Positions 54,361 through 64,000 of a DNA stretch of 64,000 nt are shown here, in pieces. A program made the translations under genes and the position numbers. This stretch comes from Terfezia claveryi (taxonomy: Eukaryota; Ascomycota; Pezizomycetes; Pezizales; Pezizaceae). A model generated the notes under the pieces. That model saw only the letters and a list, made by a program, of their open reading frames with translations, had not been told where the DNA came from and did no database searches. Positions within the stretch are counted from its first letter, which is position 1. Every line of letters begins with the position of its first letter. Location: assembly GCA_015179025.1 (NCBI GenBank), contig WHUX01000219.1, forward strand, positions 22,256 through 86,255, given 5' to 3'.

Positions 54361-54567
54361 TCCCAACCACAAAACTCCCGTTTTTCAGAATTCAGGGTAA
54401 ATAGGGTGGCGAGTTCAAGGTAAATGCCATAGTGGGTGATATCAAAAAATAAAGTGGCCATATAGCTAGCTAGTAGTACGTCAAGCTGGCAATGGGCTAA
54501 TATTGGATAAATTGTATACTGAATAGTGAGCTGGTGAAGTGGTGAATTGCAGGCTGAATAAACAGCT
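54361..54567. repeat. Palindrome arm, unique sequence and gaattgcaggctgaataaaca unit
   Basis: aaaactcccgtttttcag...tttacc...gtagtacgtcaagctggc is mirrored at 57085-57235. The 34-bp unit ggtgaattgcaggctgaata begins here and continues after the solo LTR (55208-55380) and in the right arm (56870-57080). Confidence 0.8.
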
Positions 54568-55207
54568 TGTAAGGAAGTCACATTCCATTTCCCAATGAAA
54601 TGTAACTCCTGTTACATACCAACTTTTAACCTAGTGGAATAGGATATTATCAGGCTGCCAGCGTTGGCCGGCAGATGATAATAAAGGTATAGTAACTCAT
54701 GTATTTCATTATAGTAATGAGCATGACTATTGGAAGGGTCACGCGATACTTGTAGTTCTATTTCCTAGTAGTTTCTGGCAGTTTCTATCTTGTTGATTTC
54801 AAATCATGTAATAGGTCAGATAATGGCGCACTGCCCCAGCACTGCCCCAGCACTGCCCCACTCTGGACAGTATATAGTCCCCTGAATTCCCCTCAGTTAG
54901 AGGAGTGTTCAAGTCAGTTCAAGCTAGTGATAGAGACAGAAACAAAGTAGTAGATATCTACCAATAATAAAGTATTGAGCTATTATATTCTAGGCCCGTT
55001 TGGGCCCATCTCCCTCTATGTTTCAATAACAAGTTATAGGCCGGTCGGGCCTACCTTCTACAACTAGAGCGACAATAGAATATATACAGCAAGATATACT
55101 TAAACAGAAGCAATAGGTTCCGTGCACCTATAGTTTGCTGTAGTAAACTCTAGTACTGCTGCCCAGCAGTAGATCGTTGGTTATGAAGTACGCCGCCTTA
55201 CTTTACA
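54568..55207 (+). mobile_element. Solo LTR B, 640 bp, inserted in the palindrome arm
   Basis: TGTAAGGAAGTCACATTCC to CTTACTTTACA. It is flanked by CAGCT (54563-54567) and TAGCT (55208-55212), a 5-bp duplication with one transition. The uninterrupted form (aacagctggcgaaggg type) is in the right arm near 56920-56940. Inside are repeated gcactgccccagcactgcc (about 54828-54860), a TATA-like gtatatagtcccc and a CT-rich start region, typical of gypsy LTRs. Confidence 0.85.
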
Positions 55208-55984
55208 TAGCTGGCGAAGGGGTGAATTACAGGCTGAATAAACAGCTGGTGAAGTGGTGAATTACAGGCTGAATAAATAGTTAGCGAAGAGGTGAATTGC
55301 AGGCTAAATAAACAGCTAGCAAAGGGGTGAATTGCAGGTTGAATAAATAGCTAGCAAAGGGGTGCTGATTCTGAATATCCAGCTAGGAAAGGGGCGAATA
55401 TTAGGGATATTGCATAACCTCAGTTAACTTGTGGTCTCTCTGCTTGCTGTTAGCTAATCTTATATACTATAACTAAAAACATTATAGAGGCAACCAGCAG
55501 ATGAAGGATCTGTCCAACTCCACGTCCCTTTGCTTGCTCATTCCTTCAGCAAACTGTTGGCAGTAGCTGCTAGAAATAGCTAATAGTGTGTGCGTGATAC
55601 AAGTGTACTTGCAGGAAGCACAACCCTCGAGCCCATTTCTTACCAATATGGCACAGCGTAATCTTATTATTGCGTTGAGAGGAATAACAACAATTCTCGC
55701 AAAAGAGACTTCTGAATTGTGCTTTGCTATATTCAGAAGACATGGGAAATTTGGTGTGTACTAGTACACTCAACTGGGTATGGTCAACCTCGCTTAGCAG
55801 ACCTTACAGCTACTAGCTCAGCTATACTAGCTTAGAGTGGCAATAAGTTCTAGGGTTGTTGTCTTGCCAAGGGTACGCTATGCCTGTGCAGGTAATAGTA
55901 GTATCTGGCAACACATCTGGGTCTTTACATAGTTGTAAGGAAGGTAACAATTGTAATATGTGTAGAACTCATGCATTTGGGGTT
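55208..55984. repeat. Left palindrome arm, inner unique part
   Basis: Contains four 34-bp units (agctagcaaaggggtgaattg) and then unique sequence (ttggcagtagctgctag, ggaataacaacaattctcgc, ggtaacaattgtaatatgtg), all mirrored at 56255-56900. No gene recognised. Confidence 0.85.
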
Positions 55985-56250
55985 CCTCAATATATATGAA
56001 TTCATGTGTTTTCGGGTCTCTCTATATATATGAATTCAGGTGTTTTCTGGTCTCTCTATATATATGAATTCATTTGTTTTCGGGTCACTCTATATGTATG
56101 AATTCATGTGTTTTCGGGTCTCTCTATATGTATGTTTTCAGGTCTCTCTATATGTATGAATTCATGTGTTTTCGGGTCTCTCTATATGTATGAATTCATG
56201 TGTTTTCAGGTTTCTCTATATGTATGATCCCGAAAACAAATGAATTCATA
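55985..56250. repeat. Palindrome core: 34-bp satellite
   Basis: About eight units of tatgaattcatgtgttttcg/ggtctctctatat in one orientation, with one terminal unit inverted (56225-56270: cccgaaaacaaatgaattc). The asymmetric core is the likely loop of the palindrome. Confidence 0.85.
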
Positions 56251-56254
56251 GATA

Positions 56255-57485
56255 TAGAGGGACTCCAAATGCATGAGTTCCATACATATTACAGTTGTTA
56301 CCTTCCTCACAACCACATAAAGACCCAGAGGTGTCGCCAGATACCACTATTGCTTGCACAGGTATAGCGCACCCTCGGTAAGACAACAACCCTAGAACTT
56401 ATTGCTACTCTAAGCTAGCATAGCCGAGCCGTCAGCTGCAAGGTCTGCCAAGCGGGGTTGACTATACCCAGTTGGGTGTACTAGTATACACCAAATTTCC
56501 CGGGTCTTCCTAATATAGCACAGCACAATTCAGAAGTCTCTTTTGTGAGAATTGTTGTCATTCCTCTCAACGCAATAATAAGATTGCGCTGTGCCATATA
56601 GTTAAGAAATGGGCGCAAGGGTTGTACTTCCTGCAAGTGCACTTGCATCACGCATACACTAGCAGCTATTTCTAGCAGCTACTACCAATAGTTTGCTGAA
56701 GGAATGAGCAAGCAAAGGGATGTGGAGTTGGACAGATCCTTCATCTGCTGGTTGCCTCTATAATGTTCTTAGTCATAGTGTACAGGATTAGCTAACAGTA
56801 AGCAGAGAGACCACAAGTTAACTGAGGTTATGCAATATCTCTAATATTCGCCCCTTTCCTAGCTGGGTGTTCAGAATCCGCACCCCTTCACCAGCTATTT
56901 ATTCAACCTGTAATTCACTCCTTTGCCAGCTGTTTATTTAGCCTACAATTCACCTCTTCACCAACTATTTATTCAGCCTGTAATTTACCCCTTCCCCAGC
57001 TGTTTATTCAGCCTGCAATTCATCCCTTCGCTAGCTGTTTATTCACCCTACATTCACCACTTCACCAGCTTGCTATTTAGTCTGCAATTTATTCAATATT
57101 AGCCCATTGCCAGCTTGACGTGCTACTAGCTAGCTATATGGCCGCTTTATTTTTTGATATCACCCACTGTGGTATTTACCCTAAACTCGCCATCCTATTT
57201 ACCCTCAATTCTGAAAAACGGGAGTTTTGTGGTTGGGGCAGCATAAATCAGTAGAGAGGGGCCACTCAAACCAGTGGGGTAGGGGGGGAGGTATGAAGCA
57301 GTTGGGGGGGGCAGCATGAACCAGTGAGGAAGGGGGGGAGGGCAGTACTAGCCAGCGGAGGAGGGAAGCCCAGCATAAATGAGTAAGGGAAGGAGGGGGG
57401 TATAAACCAGTGGAGAAGGGGAGGGAGGCAGCACTAGCCAGCGGGGGAGGGAAGGGCAGCATGAACGAGGGGAGGAAAGCAAGGA
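56255..57485. repeat. Right palindrome arm, inner part and C-rich block
   Basis: Inverted counterpart of 54109-55984 without the solo LTR. 57235-57485 is the G-rich/C-rich block. Confidence 0.85.
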
Positions 57486-57489
57486 AGCC

Positions 57490-58045
57490 TTGCCTCCAGC
57501 AATATTGCCTTGCCTACAGCAATACTACTTTGCCTCCGGTAGTATTGTCTTGCCTCCAGCAGTATTGCCTTGCCTCAAGCAACATTGCCTTGCCTCTAAC
57601 AACATTGCCTTGCCTCTGGCAATATTGCCTTGCCTCCAGCAACATTGCCTTGCCTCTGGTAGTATTGCCTTGCCACCAGCAACATTGCCTTGCCTCCAGC
57701 AATATTGCCTTGCCTCCAGCAATATTGCCTTGCCTCCAGCAACATTACCTTGCCTCCGGCAATATTGCCTTGCCTCTAGTAACATTGCCTTGCCTCCAGC
57801 AATATTTCCTTGCCTCCAGCAATATTGCTTTGCCTTGCCTCTGGCAGTATTGCCTTGACTCCAGTAACATTGCCTTGCCTTGCCTCCGGTAGTATTGTCT
57901 TGCCTCCAGCAACATTACCTTGCCTCCAGCAACATTACCTTGCCTCCAGCAATATTGCCTTGCCTCCAGCAATATTGCCTTGCCTCCAGCAACATTGCCT
58001 TGCCTCCAGCAACATTGCCTTGCCTCCAGCAACATTGCCTTGCCT
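57490..58045 (-). repeat. 20-bp minisatellite, right block
   Basis: About 28 units of cttgcctccagcaacattgc, the reverse complement of the left block, with independent variants. Confidence 0.9.
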
Positions 58046-58214
58046 CTAGATTAAGCTATCATAGAAGGTATATATACTCAATATCCTCCTTTTCACATGT
58101 ATGCGCACATGTATTCTCGCAATGTGTCAACTAACACATGGTGACACATTAGTGCGCCCAACACCCTCCGTTAGGTCTATCGCATAGGATTTGGTATGTA
58201 AGGCTAGGGTCATT

Positions 58215-58535
58215 CAGTTTGACGAAACTGACAGTAGGCATAGCGCAGTGGTAAGTACTTTACTTTATGGTTATGTCTATTTATTGAGGGCCCGAGTTCA
58301 AATCCCAGTAGAGGCAAGAAGTTAATTGCCTTAATATCATTGGAAGGACGAGAGAGCAGAGTTGTCGGGTATCCATTCCTTAATGCTCCAGTTCACTATA
58401 TCTCCACCAAACCACAAGTCTACAACGAGGGCAACCTAAGAAGTAGTGTGATGGAGCTCAGAGTATAGTGGACTGGAGTAACTCGTTTTGCTCCCCCCTA
58501 CAGACTGCAATTTTGCCTCCGGCAATGATCTTATC
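58215..58535 (+). repeat. tRNA-derived SINE-like unit, right arm
   Basis: catagcgcagtggtaagtac (box A-like, about 58238) and cgagttcaaatccc (box B-like, about 58291), then gaggcaagaagttaattgcc and a 200-bp body ending in ttgcctccggcaatgatct. The box positions suit a pol III internal promoter. The unit is closer to tRNA consensus in box A than the left copy. Confidence 0.65.
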
Positions 58536-58539
58536 TATA

Positions 58540-59105
58540 TTTATGAATTCATGTGTTTTCGGGTCTCTCTATATATATGAATTCATGTGTTTTCGGGGCT
58601 CTCTATATATATGAATTTATGTGTTTTCAGGTCTCTCTATATATATGAATTCATGTGTTTTCAGGTCTCTCTATATATATGAATTCATGTGTTTTCGAGT
58701 CTCTCTATATGTATGTTTTCGGGTCTCTCTATATGAATGAATTCATGTATTTTCGGGTCTCTCTCTATATATGAATTAATGTGTTTTCAGGTCTCTCTAT
58801 ATGTATGTTTTCGGGTCTCTCTATATGTATAAATTCATGTGTTTTCAGGTCTTTCTATATGTATGAATTCATGTGTTTTCGGGTCTCTATATATATATAA
58901 ATTCATGTGTTTTTGGGTCTCTCTATATGTATGAATTCATGTGTTTTCAAGTCTCTCTATATGTATGAATTCATGTGTTTTCGAGTCTCTCTATATGTAT
59001 GAATTCATGTATTTTCGGGTCCCTCTATATATATGAATTCATGTGTTTTCGGTTTGAGTCTCTCTATATATATGAATTCATGAGTTTTCGTACATATCTG
59101 AATTC
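58540..59105 (+). repeat. 34-bp satellite, right block
   Basis: About 16 units of tgaattcatgtgttttcggg/tctctctatata, the reverse complement of the left block and much shorter. Confidence 0.9.
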
Positions 59106-59358
59106 ATGTGTTGCTAGAGCATCCAGCTCATTCCCTCATTAGGGAAGGATGTCCAGCGCATTCCGCATTCCCCAATTATGTGTAATGCTGGCTAGGGCCT
59201 CTAGTGCATTCTCCAACTATACACATTGCTGGCTAGGGCATCCAGTGCATTCCCCTATCATACGTATTGCCTCTACTAAGAAAAGCTTTATAAGAAGTCT
59301 AGATATCGACAACTTCTTTCCTTAGATCCCCAGTCTGTTTTACCCCTACCTACCTGTT

Positions 59359-60290
59359 ATGTCTACCTCTATTTTTCCTGATGGTACCAAGAAAGTATTC
59401 CAGACTTGGATACAGTTCGATGAAAACCTCAACCATACTCATTTCCCCAGCAATAAATATGATAATTATATATCTATTTTGACCTCTCTAGATCCCAATA
59501 CTAAAGCTCCTCAGTCTATGACAGATAAACATGAGAAGGAGAAATGGCCAAATTCCAGAGGTGATGCACTTGATAATTATAAGTTAGTAGATGGGAAATT
59601 ATGGCACAAGGCAGTTGATAAACATCCGCAGCGGTAAATCTTTATAGTATTATCTATGGGTTCAAGAGCTAATTCTTGTATTATAGGCAAGTTGTTAGAC
59701 TAGAAGAAGTATATCAATCAATTTTAGACTGTCATCTCCATTGTCATCATCTAGGGATCAAAAAAACCTTCCAGCTTGTTCAGGAGAAATTTTATGGAAT
59801 CTCTAGGCAAGAGGTTTTTTGGCTACTAAAATACTGCACTATATGTATTCGGAGTTGGCCTTCGAATTTCCAGGCTCCTTTATAGCCTATTGAGTCGCAT
59901 TATACCTTAGAGCGAGTTTAGATTGACCTAGTCGATATGAGAGCCACACTTCATAATGGGAACTATTGGATCTTACATATTAAAGACCACTTTTCCAAAT
60001 ATAGCTTTCTTTATCCTCTTTTCTATAAAACAGTAGCTGGAATTACGAAGTGTATTGCTCAATGGATAGGGATTGTTGGAGTTCCCTACATTCTGCAGTA
60101 TGATAATGGAGCTGAGTTCAAGAGCATTCTCTTAGATTTATTGAGGAAATATGGGGTCAAAATAATCAATAGTAGGCTACGACATCTACAGATACAGGGG
60201 CTGGTTGAATAGACAAATGGAGTCATGAAGACCAAGTTATGTTTTTGGCTTGTAGACTATGATAGCTAGAGCTGGATAGATGCACTTCAT
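59359..60290 (+). pseudogene. GIN/Ginger-type integrase, right copy, truncated
   Basis: ATG 59359 (MSTSIFPDGTKKVFQTWIQF). Exon 1 runs to 59633; a 53-bp intron (59634-59686, gtaaat...tatag) joins HPQR to QVVRLEEVYQSILDCHL. H2C2 domain (HLHCHHLGIKKTF...LLKYCTIC), then V-stop-IDLVDMRATLHNGNYW (first Asp present), QYDNGAEF (second), and GLVE-stop-TNG (Glu of the triad, followed by TAG 60210-60212). It stops at about 60290 where a LINE tail begins, so the C-terminal and CXC regions are gone. Where this copy has TAG the left copy often has CAG, and the reverse. Confidence 0.82.
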
Positions 60291-60294
60291 CACG

Positions 60295-60660
60295 ATAGAT
60301 ATATCTGTGCTGCAACGCTCCCTCTCGGTGCCCTGACGAACCACCTTCTACCTGTTCCGCCTCATGCATTAGGTCGCTCCGACGCCACTCCTGGCTGATG
60401 TACCTCTATAATACCTCTCTGTATTCTGATGGTCCTAGCATGACCAACCAACCATTGCATGCCTCTCATCGCCCTCGGCGCTGGAGCACCTATTGGCCTT
60501 GACCCCAACTTACGTGATGGCATCCTTATCATCCGATTCCTTATCCTCACAATCCTACCGTAACCAACCTTCTTGTAGTAACTTGTGTTCCATTATTGGC
60601 TTCTCAAATTCCTCCGACGTCCTCTTGGCATTTCGGCATAAGAGTACTGAGGATGTAAAA
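60295..60660 (+). mobile_element. LINE 3' end fragment
   Basis: Ends catAAGAGTACTGAGGATGTAAAAATA, parallel to GCATAGGAGTACTGAGTATTTAAAA of the half-LINE. Preceded by a C-rich UTR-like stretch. It truncates the integrase copy. Decayed, no certain target duplication. Confidence 0.5.
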
Positions 60661-60829
60661 ATATAATTCAATGGTATACCGTTATTGGCAAAGGCTATGC
60701 CGAACTCTTAGAGTCTTTTTGTGGCAAATTTATTCACGGCTTTATAACTACAGTACTTGTTCATGAACTTTCGCTTCAATTCCTATCACATTCTATACAT
60801 TTGGCTCCTATGTATTCTAGTCATATAAC

Positions 60830-62480
60830 TCATTCCATGTATTGAAATCAATCCTGTTTTAACTAACCAGACCCTGTCAATCTCCAATGATATCACATGT
60901 GCCTTCCCTCTATGTCCGAAATCTTGATAACTTGCATTGCTCCGTCATCCTCACGTTTCTCCATCCTAATCATTTCCTCCTCACTATGTGACCTGCTGGA
61001 ACCCTTGATTCTAAGTAACCTCACATATGCTACCTTATGTGTTCCTTGCATCCTGTTCTAGATCTTGAAAAGTCCCTCCACTCTAGCTACAGTCCAACCA
61101 TCGAGCTGGCCACCGCTGTCCTATGATCGTAGCCTCCTCCTCACCCAAATCCAATCTGCACTCATATTTCCCTGTCTTCTGAAGTCCCGATCCCCTATCC
61201 AGTGCACATGATGGATTTGTACACCATCTCCTTGAAATTGTTGTACTGGTACTAAAACCCTACTGTAGTACTCCCCTGGGTAGTTCGCTACCTCCTCCAC
61301 GTTCGGTCGGTAACCTCCAGAATCATTGCTGAGCCGTAGGTAATCTCGAAACCTGCTGACCATGTGTGGTATTTGCAGAGCTGTTGTAAGGACGGACGTA
61401 TACGGTGGTAAGGTGCTCCATATTTTATCAAAGTTGCAAGCCTTTTGTGTTTACTCAAGAACCCTTTTATCCACTCCATGAGATTTTTCTGGACACCTAG
61501 ATGTATATTATGAAGTATGTCCGCTCGTACTATCATCAGTAGGCGGACCTTAGGAAGACCCCACAGCGCATTCTGGATGGGCTTAACATCCAAATCGGTC
61601 AAGCTGTTTTTCTGCATTAGTCTAGTCAATGTAGAGAAGGGGGGTAAGAGGGGGTAATGAACGCAACGTTATCATTGGCTGCCCAAAGGCGCTCATAGCG
61701 CATGTGGTCGCGCTGAGGGTACGGTCGCTTTAGTAATAATCCAAGCTGATTTCGACTCGCTATACAGATTGGACACCGGTTCACTTTATATAATGAATAT
61801 TTACATTCTCTATGTGATCTGCAAGCCATACAGATAGGATTGGTATACAATGTCGAACATTCTCATCACCACATACCATATCCGACCCACCAGCCTATTA
61901 GGAGTCAGCAAATATCCTATAGAGTCTGGTGATAGAATCCTTACCTCGAAAATAGTGACTAGTAGTGCCAGGATCCGTTCCATCAGTTGGTGTTGTGTCT
62001 CCAAGGAGTCATGCTCTTGATTCTGAATTGAGAATCCCTTGAGAGCTGTTGTTTGCTTCGGGCCTATAGGTAAGAGGCCTATGAGGATCCAGGCTTGCCA
62101 TGAGGGCTTATTTCATATATCTGATGAGATGTTCCCCAAGCTCATGAAAATTGGCCCCAATTTCTTATCACCAGAAAAGTTAGTCAAGCATGTTTGATCA
62201 GAGGTTATTAGAATAGGTATGAGGCTGGAGCCAATTGGAAGGGTCATTTGGCGCCTGTGAGTAGCTGTTCACAAACAGGAATGATAAATAAGTACCTGCG
62301 TGTCCTACCATCAGTCCCCTGTATGCATTCCCGTATACACCCTGTTGCCTTGTTGATCGAAGTTCCGTTGAGGTTTGAAGACAAGATACTGAGCGTACGC
62401 CTTCTGGCGGAGAAGATATTGGATGCATTATTCAACATCCAATAAAAAAACATGACTCTTTTAGAGGTGGAAATCCACAT
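60830..62480 (-). pseudogene. Plavaka/CACTA-like transposase remnant
   Basis: Minus-strand frames, in order: CPICIASRNQLGLLLKRPYPQRDHMRYE (61850-61626), like the CPxC...LG...PxRD block of Plavaka transposases; KPIQNALWGLPKVRLLMIVRADILHNIHLGVQKNLMEWI (61629-61288), like the ADLLHQLHKG core; then DYLRLSNDSGGYRPN and QIHHVHWIGDRDFRRQ. Near 61050-60840 come THKVAYVRLLRIKGSSRSHSEEE and ISLEIDRVWLVKTGLISI, like the end of the family. Many stops and shifts. Upstream 62480-62198 has one possible N-terminal piece. No termini found. Confidence 0.55.
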
Positions 62481-62484
62481 TCCC

Positions 62485-62918
62485 GTGTTGCCATGCTGGT
62501 TGGTTAATCAGTGCTTGCAACTTATTTCGCCAGGTATAACTAGACCAATACCCAACCTCCAATGTCCGGAACATACTGATAGGGAGCAGTTCATACTTAA
62601 AAATTGGTCAATCTGCTTCATTGTGGTCTTGCTCTAATGGAAAATCGTGCTAGCTTATATTCATAAGCATTAGTAAAAGGTGATAAAGGATTCCATTATA
62701 GGTCCCGAATCTGGATGAATAATGACTGGCATATGACTTGCCCAACTTGAAGTGATCATGGCAGATACTCCTCAACAGGTGGATGAAGATTCAGGGAATC
62801 CGGTGATGTGTCCTCAATGTTCGGTGCGTTAACAGTTCTAACTATAGAGTCGGTTTGTGGGATGCATGCGACTGTATCGGTAGTGTCTAGGCCTTATCGC
62901 TTCAGGCTACCTTAGAGC
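62485..62918. other. Intergenic, nothing recognised
   Basis: Short frames only, no repeats seen. Confidence 0.35.
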
Positions 62919-63524
62919 CTATGATGGTCTGATGCCATGTGTTTGGGGGGTAAAGGAGCATGCAATTGTTTCACAGGGTGGTTTGTATGCAAATGTCACC
63001 CATAATGGCCTGCCATAGTAAACTGACAGTTGCAAAATTGACACCGCATACTCTACTACACAAATGTCAGTCTCGTGGAATTTGCATTCAGAGTAGTTCT
63101 CACATACAATGATCACGGAATCAATGCAGACTCTTTGTGCCAGATTGGTTTTGGTGATGCCATTGTGTTCGGGTGCACTCAATAGTTCTGACAGGATCAC
63201 TAAAGTCCACTGCACTAGGTATGCTGTTCCGAGTTGCACCGAATGAGCGGGTATGTAATCGATTAGTATGTGTGCCATAACGAGTGTAGTGACTCGTCCT
63301 ATATAGCCGGCTGGTGGTTTAGTATCTATAGTATTGTAACCATCTCGACCCTCAAAGTTATTGTTGCAGAACCAAAGAAACCAAAAGGGGAGGAGAAGAG
63401 GAATCGAAGCAATGATACTAAGACGGCTTTCATGATACTCAAATAGCCGAGCGCAAGCGGCAAAATTGAGTCTCAGACTGAAATTCGTGGCCCTGTGTTG
63501 CAATACTGCGAGGGGTCGGGTCAT
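62919..63524 (-). CDS. Hypothetical protein, 201 aa
   Basis: ATG 63524, open for 201 codons in non-repetitive sequence, which is unusual here. The start MTRPLAVLQHRATNFSL looks like a basic targeting-type N-terminus. Residues about 35-54 (LSIIASIPLLLPFWFLWF) form a hydrophobic segment, and further hydrophobic stretches occur near 80-112. Six or more Cys lie in the second half. No family recognised. No leader or intron signals were evident, so it may be a chance frame or one exon of a decayed gene. Confidence 0.3.
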   Translation of the reverse strand: MTRPLAVLQHRATNFSLRLNFAACARLFEYHESRLSIIASIPLLLPFWFLWFCNNNFEGRDGYNTIDTKPPAGYIGRVTTLVMAHILIDYIPAHSVQLGTAYLVQWTLVILSELLSAPEHNGITKTNLAQRVCIDSVIIVCENYSECKFHETDICVVEYAVSILQLSVYYGRPLWVTFAYKPPCETIACSFTPQTHGIRPS

Positions 63525-64000
63525 GCAACCAGACTAGCAATATAAGTCTGGATTGAGCTGATGACAAAAGATATTGACATAAAAGGGGTTTAAAGTAGAA
63601 TGTCTAAACATTTTAAACCTGAATTAGTTTATGACAGTCTGTGGCATAGTGATCAAAGGTTTATGGCAGCCCATATGAAACGAGTGAAAGGAACTTAGTC
63701 TCATGCTAAGACCCCTACTGCTAAGTTGTTCTGACAAACGCTGTGAGAAAGAAACAGATTAGACCTATTGTGCTGACACAGCACCTCTAACTACAGTGGC
63801 AAATCATATCAGTCCTAAGGCAGTTTAGTATACTTGTTGTGAAATCAGTTATTCGCTAACATAATTTGAATCTGAGCTGGGCAAATGTATTTGAAATTAC
63901 ACTAGCGAGTAGCTAATGGATACCTACCGTGCTACAATGAACCCAACCAGACTACAATAAACCACAACTAGACTACAATACCTATAGTCAGTATGGAATA
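63525..64000. other. Intergenic to the window end
   Basis: Contains agtctcatgctaagacccc (about 63697-63715), nearly identical to a phrase beside the palindrome at 12853. The last 60 bases repeat accagactacaataaacc-like units. No gene. Confidence 0.35.

Larger units (their letters stand above)
43380..60290. repeat. Giant imperfect palindrome centred near 56.1 kb
   Basis: Left arm, outside to inside: integrase gene (43380-45577, minus), gcgctgg-type spacer, 34-bp satellite (46070-47705), SINE-like unit (47715-48015), unique 130 bp (53340-53490), 20-bp minisatellite (53500-54108), C-rich block, 34-bp AT-rich units and unique sequence to 55980. Right arm from 56255 outward: the same items inverted, ending in the integrase gene (59359-60290, plus), where a LINE tail truncates it. 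The core (55985-56250) is the 34-bp satellite again. Later insertions in the left arm (45784-46050, 48039-53332, 54568-55207) have empty sites in the right arm. The arms differ by scattered transitions and repeat number, so the structure is old enough to have diverged. Confidence 0.88.

Noticed and set aside
58234..58310. tRNA gene
   Set aside because: Box A and box B are recognisable, but the acceptor stem does not pair and no clean anticodon arm is visible; treated as a SINE-like head.

Overview
The window looks like a repeat-dense, slowly decaying compartment of a filamentous ascomycete genome. The evidence is a fungal-type FunK1 kinase with a short GT-AG intron, Fot1/pogo-type DNA transposons, Tad-like LINEs, hAT and Plavaka-like transposase remnants, Ty1/copia elements, and many C-to-T or G-to-A nonsense changes like those left by repeat-induced point mutation (RIP). 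Placement near the truffle-like, TE-rich Pezizomycetes is only an impression. There are no rRNA genes, genuine tRNA genes or CRISPR arrays, and no bacterial-type operons.

Layout. 1-4.4 kb: a P-loop gene fragment, a LINE tail, a broken FunK1 paralogue, AT hairpin repeats, a small TA-flanked MITE, and one plausible small secreted-protein gene. 4.6-9.4 kb: a complete copia element (copy 1) with TTATC target duplications. 9.4-12.8 kb: an older copia remnant and a 1.85 kb inverted duplication. 12.99-15.3 kb: the best host-like gene, an intact two-exon FunK1 kinase. 15.6-32.6 kb: MITEs, pogo-type deletion derivatives, hAT pieces, solo LTRs, LINE fragments and minisatellites. 32.6-37.5 kb: a second complete copia element (copy 2, TSD TCCCC). 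37.5-41 kb: decayed coding sequence and satellites. 41.09-43.11 kb: a LINE that kept its 5' end, ORF1 and poly-A but lost ORF2 (a half-LINE), with 15-bp target duplications.

The most unusual part is 43.4-60.3 kb. It is one giant imperfect palindrome centred near 56.1 kb. Each outer end carries a decayed, intron-containing GIN/Ginger-type integrase gene, transcribed outward, with a Cys-rich CXC-like tail visible on the longer left copy. Moving inward, both arms carry a 34-bp satellite, a tRNA-derived SINE-like unit, a 20-bp minisatellite, a C-rich block and 34-bp AT-rich units. Because the arms mirror each other, each later insertion in one arm has its empty site in the other. This shows three insertions: a 5.3 kb foldback element (48039-53332), a 267-bp MITE (45784-46050) and a 640-bp solo LTR (54568-55207). 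The foldback was in turn hit by a 2285-bp pogo transposon (50396-52680, TSD TA), and the foldback's own other arm supplies that empty site.

The foldback, the 267-bp MITE and a 237-bp MITE at 43124 share CATCAG-type termini and have different 2-bp duplications (AG, TG, CA). They may be one undescribed mobile family carrying short palindromic satellites as cargo. 60.8-62.5 kb holds a decayed Plavaka-like transposase, and 62.9-63.5 kb one unrecognised open frame. Almost every mobile gene here is broken. The clearly intact reading frames are the FunK1 kinase, the secreted-protein candidate and the half-LINE ORF1.
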